From the NCBI RefSeq assembly GCF_047496725.1, contig NC_132971.1, forward strand, positions 19,028,001 through 19,092,000: 64,000 nucleotides of DNA, in the 5' to 3' direction. The notes below the pieces were generated by a model, which had not been told where the DNA came from, did no database searches, and was given only the letters and a program-made list of their open reading frames with translations. Source of the stretch: Anoplolepis gracilipes. Taxonomy: Eukaryota > Arthropoda > Insecta > Hymenoptera > Formicidae. Of the stretch, positions 11,945 through 24,117 are shown piece by piece (positions within the stretch are counted from its first letter, which is position 1; each line of letters begins with the position of its first letter). Position numbers and translations under genes: made by a program.

Positions 11945-13689
11945 TAAGAGTTTTAAGATTAAAATTAATTTAAATATTAAATTCTGAAAAATGCGTTGAG
12001 AAAATTCATAATAAACATGAATGCCACGTATCATGCAACCGGAGACACAATTAACATTATCGTTTTCATAGTGTTATGCTATCAAAGATAAAAGTATAAA
12101 AGTTACAGTAACGCTGGCATTGTTCAAGATGTATCATATGGAGATTGCACGATTGCATTTAAATCTTTTGTGTGTGTGTGTGTAGATAAAATATTACATC
12201 AATTCCATTATCGCACCGGTTTGTAGCCCACATGCTTAACTGAAAAAAGAATTTATTTAAAAATTTGATATTATTTATAAATATTGTAACATTTTTCGAA
12301 ATTTTAAAATATATTTCCATACAAATACTTACTTTATTAACGATCATCGCGTTTCATTCAATTCCATTGAGAGTTTCATGATCGAAACTACTCTGAGAGA
12401 TTCTTACGAGTACTCGTTGAGCTAACAATTAGCTAAATTAATTAACAGCGGTGTACATCTATGTATATACGAACAAGAATGTACAACGAACAGCAGGATT
12501 TGTAAGCAAAAGGTGAGCATTTTAAATAATTAATAAAATTAATATAATTAATATAATTAAGAGAATAATATTTATGTAAAAATTATAAAAATATCTTTGG
12601 TATTTTTTTTTACTATATGTTAATAAATTGTGTACATCTCGATAACTGGGTCGAATTGATCTACAGTGTGTATAAATTTGTTTGCTTATTTTAAGTTTAA
12701 AACGAATTCTATCTGTGATCTCTAGTATATTTTGCTTACTAATTGTTGACAGGTTCAAATAAATATTTAAGGTTTGCTTATCTAATGGAAATTACTGTAT
12801 GTGAATATTTTAAGCGAGGCGGAGTCAGGATAGAAGCTTTTAAAAACTTTATATTAATGACAAGAATTAAATTTTTTATATCTTAATAATTGAAACATAT
12901 ACAATTTTACACTTCTTTATTTTTCGATGTTAGATATTTTGAAGAGTTTCAAAGTAAATTTTTATTAAAATTTATATGAATCGAATTATATTAATCGAAT
13001 ATAAAATTTCCTGCTTTTGTAACTTATCTTATTTGTCAGTTAAATTTTAGTATTTTCGGTCTTATCATGTTTGATCAAATTTAGGTAAAAAAAGTCACGA
13101 CCACAGTACATTTGACATTATTATCTCTTTGCTCATCAGTCGAATATCAAGATCCCGCAGGGCAAAAAAGCCCTGCGTACGTGTTTGACTCGCTGTTTCT
13201 AAATGTCCGAAGTCCTAAGTAAAACCGTTAGAACAGCATGATAACTGTATAATCCTCGTAGACCAGTTCTACGAAACAATCCCTTCCCTCCTTTAAGTCC
13301 GTCCACTTATCCGCTTTTATGATAGCACCGTTTTTTTTAAGGATCTAACCATTAGTATCTTAATGAAATTTTAAATATCTTTAAATATCTTTTTAAGTTC
13401 TTAAGAAAAAGATGCAATTAATGTTTCAGTTAAACTTATTTGATTATTTTTTTTAATAGGCTAAAAATGATATTAAATAATAGAAAAGATAAAAATTAAA
13501 ATATAACAACTTTTTTAAATATAGTATTAAATCATAAGTGTACTATATATATTAATACTTGATAAAAAAATTAATAAGTATTATTAAGGACTAGTAAATA
13601 TTACGCAATTATATTGCATATAATTAAAATCTAAGATTATAAAAAGATACGTCCTTGGTCAATTCCCGATTTCACAATTCCGTCAAAAT

Positions 13690-13930
13690 ACACAATCGTT
13701 TAAAATTGCACGGGTCAAGCACGTCGACAGAAATCGTCATGCCCACGGAAACTTATTGAGTAACTCCGTTCAGCGCGGTGTGTCGAATGTTCCCCAATGA
13801 TATCGCGCATTTTTGCACGATGTTCGTAGAACGTAACGGCGGCGGCGGTCGTAATTATACAATGTCGCAAAAGGGTGCAACGAACTCATTCGCCGTTGCA
13901 CTGTTTCCGCTAAAGACCAGACGAGTTCTT
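13690..13930. promoter_or_regulatory. GC-elevated island 2
   Basis: About 240 bases of much higher GC than the flanks, including a (GGC)n run near 13840. Frames are open only briefly. Its isolation suggests a conserved non-coding or promoter element. Function is inferred from composition only. Confidence 0.3.
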
Positions 13931-15159
13931 ATAAAACAATTATGTTATATGTTAACATTGTATAAGTTCTTCTTTATCACATTTAATGATATTTTAATAA
14001 TCTATATTTAATAGAATAGACCACTATGTATTAGTTTCCTTATCACATTGTCAATTTCATCCCTGCATCAGTTGGTAAGGAAAAAAATGAGGCAAAGTAA
14101 ATCTTTTACTTTTGCGAGTTGAAAATAAGAAATTTCAAATAATTTTACTAACTCTCTTAAAATCGTATATTAAAGAAAAATGTTCAAATCGTATTCAAAA
14201 CAGTCTACAGTGTTACAAAAATAAATTATGACAATAGTGCGCAACGATTAATTTAAATATATATTCCAATGGCAACTTTAAAAAACACAAATCAAAAGAT
14301 TTCAAATCACAAGATGTAGACTATTTAAAAAAAAAATTTTTGGTTTGTAACTCTGCTTCTTCACATCGTAAAGTAATTATTCAAGGTTCAGCGGAGTGAA
14401 GATAATGAATTTCACCTAATTTTATCGTCACATTTCCTCCTTGAAGAAAGAATCTGGGGGACTAGCCCCTCATATTTTGGCGTTTATCGTGGCTGTAAAA
14501 GGCTACACTTATTCTTTAAAGGAATCAGCTAAGGACTATGTGAAATGATTCCTTATAAATCTAACAGAGATAAAATATATATTATATAATATATATTAAA
14601 TAAGTTATCACACCGTTATACACAAAAATTGTTACAACAATTTTAACATAAATTTTCCATATCAAAGTCAGAACTTTGAAAACTAAAAATTCTGACTATA
14701 TCTAAACTATACTAACACAAAGATATATATATATTTATAAATACAGTCCTAAAATCGATTATATTATGTTCTTTCGAATTGAAAAATTAAAAAGTTATTA
14801 AGCAAATGTAAGCAAATTTACTGATAACTGAAAAAAAAGCAGACATTTTAAGCCTATGGAATATTTGCGCCTATTAGAATATTTGTCTATTCACTACGTC
14901 CTATCGATTGGCAAGTTATCTTTAGATAGCTCGTAGGCCATTTTGATTTTCTTTCTTTTATATAACTTTATAAATTTTTATACAATACTGGAAAACTTAT
15001 ATTTTTAAGAGAATAATTAAATTCTTAATACGTATTATATGTACAATATATGGGTTAATAAGTGTTCGCGCGCGTGATTTTCCTCGCATTTTATCATATT
15101 CATGACAGAATTATGTTAAATGAATGTTAATCTTGAAAAAAAGAGTTAGAAGTACAATG
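13931..15159. other. AT-rich DNA, nothing assignable
   Basis: No credible gene or structured repeat seen. The Tyr/Phe/Ile-rich tail of an open frame ending at 14011 is random-like. Confidence 0.5.
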
Positions 15160-15720
15160 GAACCAACGTGCATATCCATCTATGATACTTTATGCAAACT
15201 AATATCACCGCATGTTTGTCAACGCCTCCTCGACGCAATACGGGTATTAGTTTGTCGTGCGTAGATCATTCGTGCGTGAGCGCATAAGTTCAAGAACAAT
15301 GGTGCGTGCTCCGGTGCTCCGATCTATATAATGTACATAAGTACGATTTTACTTTAACCGGGCAGAGCGATGGCTGCGGCAGCGACTGTTCATTGTGACT
15401 GCGATGGTGGCGAACAGTTCTTGTCCCACTGACCCACAAGCACACTTACCTATGTTATACTATGCTTGCTGTATTCGCGGTTCCGTTGTCGCCGCTCTGT
15501 GCCTTAATGCCCGTATACATACTGTGACGCAGAACGTTGCTCGTAGTGCGTTCTCGCAACGAAAAAATTCATAATTATCATCATAACGTGTCGATCGATG
15601 TTCGGTTCGATTACTTTTAATGAAATCTTCAAGTTAGCGAAGCGAATCTTCGGCGTTTGTTCATAATGCGAACGCTAGCCTTCTAAGCGTATAATGTCTC
15701 ATTACGAGCGAGCAGATTTA
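15160..15720. promoter_or_regulatory. GC-elevated island 3 with TATA-like box and very small ORFs
   Basis: A 560-base island. A CTATATAATG element near 15324 has the look of a TATA box. It is followed about 45 bases later by an ATG at 15370 opening a 20-codon ORF (MAAAATVHCDCDGGEQFLSH, stop at 15430-15432). Other short ATG frames follow, for example 15598-15666 (22 codons, amphipathic). On the minus strand a consensus splice donor (AG|GTAAGT) would end an exon at 15450. These fit an alternative promoter or first exon, in either direction, better than a protein gene. No homology is recognised. Confidence 0.35.
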
Positions 15721-17739
15721 GAATTAATCAAAGTATGTCTTCGGTAAATGGGACAACGCTATTATTTTCTAATGATAAAATTAATATCATTTTCTAACGG
15801 TTTTACTAATAGTTATTAAATGTATTGTATAATTCGTCATTATTTCGCAATTTTATAATAAATTTTATAAGTTTTATTATTATATATTTAACATATATTT
15901 TTATATTAGAAATTTAATAATTAAAGGGTGAATGGTTATATTACAGATTTACTATTTTCCTGATTTCAGTAACTAAAGCAAAAAGTTTAATGTATACAAT
16001 AGTATTGTAGTATTATATAACTATTAGTTAGTATTATATAACTATTATAGTACAACTATTAGAGGCGTTATTACATTTCTTCTCGAAAACCCTCATTAGT
16101 CAGAGACCGGGAGAGAAGGAATTTTACATTTGTCGCACATCAATACACTTATATATTTTCATTAGAAATAAATATATAAAGTTTTAAGTCAAATTCAAAT
16201 TTTTTTTTGAAAAATTTTCTTTTGTAGATTCTGAGGTATAGAATATTTCATACCTAGGCTGTGTTCCGATATTTACTGCCAGTAATAAAAATCTAATTTA
16301 CGTCACGTAATTTATACTATAGATTTTCAGTACTGACAATGAATATCGGAACGCAGCCGTACAGTGTGCAGTGAGGTCTGTACGATGGCCACCATGGCCA
16401 TATAACGCTCTTGTGTAGTATTACTATTGTACTATTGTAGTAATACATAAAAATGTATTTATTGCATTTTTGAAAGAGAATAATTTCTTTTACAAAGTTA
16501 AAATAGATGGTTTTGCACAACGAAAAAGAAAAGATAAAATATGATGGAAGATAAATAATCCTTTGTCTTTTCTTTTCAACAAAAGTTCGAAAAAAACTAA
16601 AAAATATAAAATAAATTTCTTTCCCTAAATTTTTTTCATAAATTTTAATAAATAGTAACGCTCGTATCTTCTTTAACAATAATAAATAGTGGTATAAAAA
16701 TTTTTTAAATTTGTAATATATTACATAATCATTTTTTAAAGTATTTTAAAATGTTTTAACTAATATCTTATAAATATTTACGATATATTTATCTTCATAT
16801 ATAAATTTTATGTATTTGTTTTATAGAAAAATGTTTAACATTTGCTAAAGACGTAGTTAGATATAAAGGTGTCTGTCTAGCAGATGTGCGATCGTTGAAA
16901 TCTCCAGGCGGGCATTGAAATCTCTGAAATTTATCCCAGTGATTTCAACGATTTAATCTTATAAATATATTTTCATGTCATTGTGTATTGTGTATTCTAT
17001 CTTCTTAAAAATAATTTATACACAGTATTAAAAAGAAACGCTTCCGTAAAAGATTATTTACAATTTTTTAAATAACTGATTTGCGTTTGACTGATTAAAA
17101 CAGTTCAATGTTTTATTGTCATATACATATAATATTTCATATATACGTGTACATTGTGCACGCGCGACTGATGTTTTGGCATTCTGAAATTGTTTTTATT
17201 ATCAGCTATATGGTTATCGTCATGAATGCGAATGAGCAGTAGCTACTCTATCATCGCAGTGAAAGTTACGACAGGTTCTCTCGTATGTGGCGTTTTCTAT
17301 TTAGGATACTATAAATATATCGACGATGTTGTGAATTTAATGAGGTTTTAAATAGGACACAATCTGTATGATTGGTGGAATTATACACGTAAACAAACAT
17401 AGTTTACTGTGTCTTCAGGCATCGCTAAATAAGAAAAAAATCTTGGTAATAGTAATACAGTTTATATTGAAAAGAAAACACGGATGATGTTAATTCCTTA
17501 ATAGTAAAATATGTTAAAGTATATTAATATAAGATATATTAATATAAAGACGTTAAAATGTATTAATAAAATTATATTTTATTCAAGTGATACTCGCGCG
17601 TTATTACTGTCGTAACTTATGCATAAGCACTGCATACGTAACGTCAGAAATGCTGTTACATTTGACATTGAAATGGGATTAGTAGCCAATGAAAGGTTTA
17701 AAATTCATATTTGATGATAAGATCTCCTCTATAACTATC
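15721..17739. other. AT-rich DNA with one hairpin element
   Basis: Apart from the inverted repeat at 16257-16358, nothing is assignable. A 120-codon minus-strand frame (16317-16679) runs partly through that hairpin, is Lys/Phe/Ile-rich and has no recognisable domain, so it is not called. Confidence 0.5.
16257..16358. mobile_element. Short hairpin MITE-like element (102 bp)
   Basis: Two 39-base arms (16257-16295 and 16320-16358) are imperfect reverse complements. Both ends read GGCTG(T/C)GTTCCGATAT inward, with about eight mismatches over the arms. The 24-base loop contains its own small palindrome TTACGTCACGTAA. This is the architecture of a very short terminal-inverted-repeat element. I could not see a clear target-site duplication, so the class is unresolved. 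Confidence 0.6.
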
Positions 17740-18110
17740 AACGAAAGAAAGATACAAACGCACGCGTGCGCGCGGGCACGTAACACGCACGGCGACTCCT
17801 TCGGCTTGAGCACGCACGAGCTGGCTCGTCTCGCAATTTACTCTCCATCTCGATTGGCCCACTTGCTAAACAGGACAAAACCGGAAGAGTGACGGCGGCC
17901 CTGCGCCGCGACGAGAAGGGAGAAGAGAATTCGCTCGACTTTTTCATTAGAGCCCGAGGCCACGAGAGAGAGAAGGACCGCTCGATAGTGTCGAAGGGGC
18001 AGGGGAGGCAGAGAAGCGACAGAGAAGCGGCAGAGAAAGAGAGAAGAGACGAAAACTTTATATCCTCGAGCGGTATAGCACGCGCGAAAAGACAAGATTT
18101 AATATATATG
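17740..18110. promoter_or_regulatory. GC-elevated island 4
   Basis: Strong GC rise with purine-rich GAGAG tracts on the + strand (17885-18050). Three overlapping frames are open on both strands, which is expected of stop-poor GC-rich DNA and argues against any one being a protein. GAGA repeats are typical of insect promoters bound by GAGA factor (family knowledge), so promoter or 5' UTR is the likeliest reading. Confidence 0.4.
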
Positions 18111-18664
18111 GAAACTATGTCGAGAAAGTTGTAAAAAATTTTGATAATTTAAGATTGCTTAAAAAAAAAAAACTTTAAAAAATGCGTAAACATATATGAT
18201 TTATTTTCTACTTTTTAAAATAAATTTTTTCGAAAAAGAAGTTTTGTACAAAAAAATCTTATTTTATATTTTTAATTTATTTTCAAACAAGGAAATTTTC
18301 TCTCTCTCTTCGATTGTAGTACACAGTTCTCGATTCTAATGCGTATCTTAATGATTATTGTTACAACCTGCAGCGAGAGGCGGAAGCCACGAATCCGAAT
18401 CTATCTGCAAAAGATGATATATTAGAATTTAATTAAATAGATTAATGACTTTTCCTTAACTGATAAGCAGTAAGATATGATAAGATAGAAAAAAATATTT
18501 CAGAAATGTTAAATCTACATTAAGAAATCTATATTTTCAAAACTACGATAAGAAATTCAATGGAAAATAGATAAAGGATAAAAGGGAAAGAACAAGCATA
18601 ATATAACCTGTGTAAGAGATACGGAAAAAGAAGAAAAGCAAAAAGAATATAAAATACTGTGTAT
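18111..18664. other. AT-rich spacer between islands 4 and 5
   Basis: Homopolymer-rich, with a short CT-rich tract near 18300. No gene or structured element is seen. Confidence 0.5.
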
Positions 18665-18955
18665 TTATAACTCGTTATCGGCCGCCGTAAAGCGAACACG
18701 ACCTACTCTTAGTTTCGGATGGAACGAGCAAACACTGTGGAAAGAATCTCTCCCTTCGCGTTCTATTCTCGCGTTTCCGCGTCGACGCCGCCGGATCGCT
18801 CGGTCTCTTCTTGCTCCAATTGGCCTGGCCACAACTCTGAGAAGAATCACTAGCAATTGGCCACAACTCTTGTGAACGGACTTTAGTTAGCGCTGAGATA
18901 AAAGCGACGGTTGCCTGGTGCGAATTAGGACGTGGGGGAGACCGTGATACTTTTC
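18665..18955. promoter_or_regulatory. GC-elevated island 5 with a short internal direct repeat
   Basis: GC-rich patch containing two close copies of an AATTGGC…GCCACAACTCT element (about 18817-18839 and 18854-18870). The embedded ATTGG/CCAAT cores resemble CCAAT boxes. Short open frames on the minus strand overlap one another and are not credible. Promoter or enhancer by inference. Confidence 0.35.
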
Positions 18956-19649
18956 ACTTTTCATCTTTCGCACTATGCTATTTTATTCTGGCGTTCATTG
19001 TGTGATAGTTATATGTTAATAATATCACAGTATTGTGATATACATCATCTTAGTGCACGTGAAAAGAGATAACTCTTTGTTTTTCTTTTATCACCTTATG
19101 TCGATTTAAACAAATGTCTCTAATAAGTTATTGTTAACTATTTTTAGAACAAAATGTTAATAAACTTATAGAGAGATTTATTATTTAATAGATATTAATA
19201 ACTCACACAATATATATATATGTGATACATATTTAGGTTAGTATATTTATTATAATTAATCAGAAAAAATGGAGAATTAAAAAAAAATATATAAGAGATT
19301 ATCTGACATTCGATTAGTATTCTTTTCTTCAAACGTATTTTTTAATATCGAGATTCTCATCTTTATGATAACTATGATAATTTTATGCTGTGCTTCTGGT
19401 GCAGATAAATTTCCGGAGAGTAAACAAGAAACTTGAATTATACGAAAAAGAGCGGAATCTTGGTTTATCCTTATCTGGGCAGAGAATTAAAAATTCACAA
19501 GTCAGTAATGCGCGCGTCAAAATAATTAGAGCCATCGCCGTATTTCTTTCCAGCAACGTAATTGGGGCGTAATTTTTCCCGTCCGACACGGTTCTCGGTA
19601 AAAAGATTTTGATGAGTAAAACAACGAGCGCCACTATATAATCCATTTA
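18956..19649. other. AT-rich spacer with a weak coding-like stretch
   Basis: Mostly AT-rich. From an acceptor-like GGTGCAG near 19404, a frame is open to 19572 and reads INFRRVNKKLELYEKERNLG… It lacks an ATG after the acceptor and I do not recognise it. It could be an untranslated or orphan exon, but evidence is weak. Confidence 0.25.
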
Positions 19650-20120
19650 TATACAAGATCCACTGCGCGCCGGTGTCTCAAGTATAGCCACGCATAACAA
19701 AATTAAGCCAGTCATCCGCTTCTTCGTTCGCGGCTGACTGGGTTCCAAAACCGGGTCACATCTTTTTCATCGAGCGCTACATAATTGACAATGAGCATTT
19801 ACCTAGTTACGCTTTCGAAAATAGGGCTTTAGGCCCACTGTCGGTACCGTCGAAGCTGGTACATAGGTATATCACGTCTACCACATGCTTCGCAGGGCCC
19901 CGGTCTGGTTGTGTCCGAATCCGGAACCTTGTTCGGATACACCGAGTAGTACCCCACGCTCCTCGGAATGTCCTCATTTTTTTGGGGTCTCGAGGGCCAC
20001 GTGATTTCCTCAACATAACACAGTCAGATGTCCCGCTCGTGTAGTACAGCGAATATGGCTTGCTTGCCCTCTTTTGAGGTCCACGTATTACTGTTTTGTC
20101 ATCACGATGACTATCCAAAA
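19650..20120 (-). other. GC-elevated island 6; minus-strand coding-like remnant, unidentified
   Basis: On the minus strand a 103-codon frame starts with ATG at 20118 and ends at 19807 (MDSHRDDKTVIRGPQKRASK…). A second minus frame over the same DNA reads EEITWPSRPQKNEDIPRSVG then YYSVYPNKVPDSDTTRPGPC, followed by EACGRRDIPMYQLRRYRQWA, and looks more protein-like. It stops just before a donor-like TAG|GTAAAT. Neither resembles a family I can name. The overlap of two long frames suggests either a frameshifted remnant of an exon or transposon, or simply stop-poor GC-rich DNA. Confidence 0.25.
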
Positions 20121-21654
20121 AGAAAAAATATTGTTTTTAAATTACTTTTTGTAAACAAATTTTTATGCACCATCTATCCGTTTTACTGAAGAATTTAAAA
20201 TTACTGTTGGAATATATTTTCAAATTTCAATAAATGTATCATTTTACATTCTTTAGAATATGTGAATTGTTTAAATTTAAACAATATCCAATTTAAGAAG
20301 ACATTAAATAAAATTATATAAAAAATCTAAGAATTTTTTTAAAAATGCAAACGAATAACGAAATTTTATTCTTTATTTAATGTCAAACGAAAAACTTACT
20401 ATTAGAAAAATTCTATACTAACAATTATTCACATGAAACTGTTTAAAGTTGGATATTAAAAAGTTACAAAAGTTGATCAAATTTTACCTAAAATACGTAG
20501 TATAAATTATTTTTTTCACGATAGTAACAAATATCTCTCATGTAGATATCTTTTTGAATAAATCCAAGTTATAAAGATAAGATTAATATCGTTGATTAAA
20601 GTCGTTGATCATTAATGCACGTACTATAAAATAGCTCTTTCATTATTTTAAAAACATTATTTGCTTCTTTAGTTTAAAAGCTATTAATTTAAAAGTTATT
20701 AATTTACAACATCAATTTATTAAAGAGAGAGAAAAAGAGAACGATAAGTACTGTGCGAAAGAAAATTACTAATTCTTTTATATGTTTATATATCTTATAT
20801 TCCTTTATATTCTTTTTCTTATTGCATCAATATGCCTAATGATTTTGGCTTTATCATCGTTATTAAAATTTATTTTAGAAAGTTGTTATTCGTATTTCAT
20901 TTTAATCTTTCATCAACATTCTTAAGACATATATTACAAATTTTCATTTTTCACTTCCAAAATTAAATATTTCATTAATATTAATAATAATTACATTATT
21001 TGTGAAGTATACTAGAAGGTACGTAACGTAGTTACTTTCAATTATATATACACTTCTTAAATTGCTCTTGTGCGACTTATTACGCGGCAGACCGTTCACC
21101 GGCCTCGTCTCGGGGTGATAAACAATTACGAAACGTATTGTTAAAAAAGGCAGCAATGCGCGCATATTTATGTAACAACTGGCCAGCTAGCGCTGCTCAG
21201 GTGTGGCTACAAGTCTGTAACGGCAATTCTAATAAGTTTCCTCGTGTAAATTACATCTTCGTAAATATAACGGCTGTATTTCACATATATGTGTACAACT
21301 CGGTCTCGACCGCATCTCATCTTTTCAATTTTTTCAAATACAACGCAGTAAAAGCTTCATTCGGAAAGCGAGTGAGATTCTGCCGTGAACATGAAAAAGA
21401 AAGAAATATAACGAAAAAATTAAGTTTAAGTTAAGAAAAATACACGATAATAAAATAAAATTCTTATTCTTCATATTTTTATTATATATCTATTTTATTT
21501 TTTCCAATCTCTTTAGTTTATTTTGTATGTAATTGAGTTCGAATATATTTTAAAGAAATATTCACGGTTAAAAAGTTTCACTCGCTGCTCCACTGGACAA
21601 CTTGATACTGATCGAGTATAAGTGCACACATACGCACTGTGTGCGTATTTGTAT

Positions 21655-21770
21655 ACGTGTATGCAGACTTCTTCGCCGGAGAGTGGTTAGGTTACACACA
21701 AGTCCTTGACAAGGCCGCGCTCAGGATATTTTTTTCAGCAATATTCGAGGCTACTTTTTATAATATACAA
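21655..21770 (+). repeat. Diverged direct repeat, copy A
   Basis: Begins ATGCAGACTTCTTC and runs through a GGATATTTT core to a TACTTTTT end. It aligns with 22737-22830 over about 95 bases at roughly 70% identity by eye, with small gaps. Possibly a duplicated regulatory module or an old repeat family. Confidence 0.5.
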
Positions 21771-22736
21771 TTTCCATACAATTGTCTATCAATTTCTATG
21801 TCTATACAATTTGTATACAATTGTCTATCAAATTTTGATGCGTAATCACATGCTCTTTGTACTGCAAAATAATGTAAGATAAAAATTCATCATCTGCTTA
21901 AAATTGTGTTTTATTTATTGCGAGTTTGATATATAAGTATTTTTATTATTATTATTTTGTTATATTAAAATTCTCAAGTCATTATGCGAGTTAATAATTC
22001 TGGTTTTATTTTCAGTAGTTAATTCCTGATAATTTAAACAAATAATTTTTATCATTAATCACTAAATTTTGTCGGATTACTTTTATCATATTTCATATTC
22101 TAAAGTTTTAGTCATGCAATAATCGAGAAATAAATATTTGTGTAGTACAATGTATAAAATATTTAAGAATTTTTTATTTCACACAAAAAAACAAAAATTA
22201 TTAGAATTTTCAAGATAGAACTTTCAAAAATTGACCATTGTCTCATTTTCATATGCATAGATGCATCTTTTTCAGATAATATAAATTGTTTTAAAGGATT
22301 TTTAATTACTTCTTTTTAAATTTGTTATTTTACTAAAGTGTTTTTTTATTTTAAAAAAGTGTTTTTTTATTTTACTAAAGTGCAATAATAACCAGAGAAT
22401 TATTTTTATAGAAAGACTTATATCATAATAATTTTTGTTAGAATTCATGTCAAACTGTATAAATTTTGTAAAATCTGATGAAAAGTGATAGCACAAAGAC
22501 GTGAGATTTCAATATTTTATTTTGTCGCGAGGTATTTTCTTTGTTTTAATATTATCAAAAGAAAAACTATAAACTTATTAAAAATATAACCAGAATTATA
22601 TTAATTATTTATAAGTTTGAAATAATGCACCTACTTCATACATATTTAATACAAATTGTTCTATCGTATCTATTGTAAATATATTGCATTATGATAAAAA
22701 TTATACAGGATCATATCACATATGTATGCATGTATA

Positions 22737-22830
22737 ATATGCAGTCTTCTTCATCAGAGAGCGGTTACAGACAAGTCTAAAAAACTACACGGGATATTTT
22801 CCCAGCACTATTGGTTTACTTTTTTTGATT
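22737..22830 (+). repeat. Diverged direct repeat, copy B
   Basis: Begins ATGCAGTCTTCTTC and shares with copy A the order GAGAG(T/C)GGTTA, ACA(G/C)ACAAGTC, GGATATTTT, CAGCA and TACTTTTT. Confidence 0.5.
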
Positions 22831-23764
22831 AACAATTTATGGATAAGTTTCTATTAGTGTGTTCCGTTTAAATAATATTTAATATCCCATCTCCTCATAT
22901 ATTGTATAATATAAGATTATTTGCTCTTTCAATGGCAGTAAAAAGAGATAATATGTGTGTCACGATATAGAAATTTGTTCGCCTCCCAAACTCCTAGTCT
23001 TAGAGGTTGTTAGTCCTTAATGAAGATTGAGTCAAATTTACAGTTAGTGAAAGTGGGAAAAATAAATAAAGCAGAAGCATTAAATGGATTTTAGGGCTAA
23101 CAACTTTATCTTTTAAATGTCATGCTTTTTATTATCATGAAACCTTCTTTTGTCTCGGATGTTGGACTGGATCGGAGACCATAAAATCGGAGAACTGCAA
23201 TTTAACAATCAGATATATACTTACATACAGAGCGAGGAGGTCTTTAAAGCGATTATTTTAAATGTCTTATTTTTTGATAATAAAAAATGTATAAAATAAA
23301 GAAAAAGTTGCACCAAGTGAGGGGACAATTATAATGACAGAAAAAGTTTTTTTTCAAGATTGCAATGCTGGAGTAAGGAAAATTTAATTACGTCGTGGTA
23401 TTTTCTCCTTTCTATTCCTCTACTGATCTATGATCACCAATCAACACGTTGCTAGACAAAGATGGATATTAGGGAGTTTATAGCATCTTTTTTTCTAATT
23501 TTTATTCATTTTTCTACTAAATTTTGTTCATTTTTTAAAGCTGAAAACATAACGCTGCGCAGTCTATTTATTATACGTTTATAGGTTTGACGCGTATGCG
23601 TGATGGTTTTTTATTTGTTTTTGCCTTTGTTTTATATACGAAAAGAAAACTGTGTAATTCATCACAGAATTGTCTTGAGTATTTCTTCCTTTTTTAATTA
23701 ATATTTTTAAATTAATTTTCTTTATTACTTTTATGTGTCATTAAGAGTCTCTGGCTAACAATAA

Positions 23765-24084
23765 GTATAGCAACTTTTGCCTCAGCGAAAATGTCGAGAA
23801 AAGTTATCATTAGTTTCCAAATTTTGCTATTATATATCTCTGTAACTAAGTCTTAAATAAAAATTTTAGTAAAGTTAACTTCATCTAAAATTAATTGAAG
23901 AATATAATTGCGTTAATTTTTTAATTCTACAAAGTTTGGTTTGCGAAAAACCCGTCTTTTTTTTTAATTGCTTATAACTGGAAAATTATTAATGCCTCGA
24001 CATTTTTGTTGAGAAAAAAGTTACTTCTTTTGGCACGAACAATCACGCTGTGCATTCCGTGTTCGCGAATTCTGGGACACTCTG
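23765..24084. mobile_element. Degenerate terminal-inverted-repeat element adjoining the foldback MITE
   Basis: The right end reads …GGGACACTCTG followed by TA, the mirror image of the TACAGAGTGTCCC left end of the neighbouring element. Inside, about 23766-23825 and 23985-24040 are imperfect inverted copies sharing AAAAATGTCGAG and CTTTT blocks. Its inner arm also resembles that of the neighbour (AATGTC(A/G)AGGC … AATAATTTTC), so the two belong to one family. The left boundary is uncertain. Confidence 0.5.
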
Positions 24085-24117
24085 TATATTATATAAATAA
24101 ATAAATAAATAAATATA

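Larger units (their letters stand above)
7961..13689. other. Gene-free AT-rich DNA with microsatellites
   Basis: No credible coding region on either strand in this 5.7 kb. It contains (GT)n at 10145-10175, (AG)n at 11907-11941 and a short (TG)n near 12168-12183. A modestly GC-richer patch lies at about 10190-10440. The remainder is A/T-rich with scattered homopolymers. It may be intronic to, or regulatory for, the downstream zinc-finger gene. Confidence 0.5.
20121..23760. other. Gene-free DNA with a diverged repeat pair
   Basis: Largely AT-rich. A GC-richer patch at about 21060-21400 has open frames but no recognisable product. A pair of related segments (21655-21770 and 22737-22830) is listed separately. 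No credible gene is seen on either strand. Confidence 0.5.

Noticed and set aside
16317..16679. 120-codon minus-strand frame
   Set aside because: Lys/Phe/Ile-rich as expected of AT-rich DNA, overlaps the hairpin element and shows no motif.
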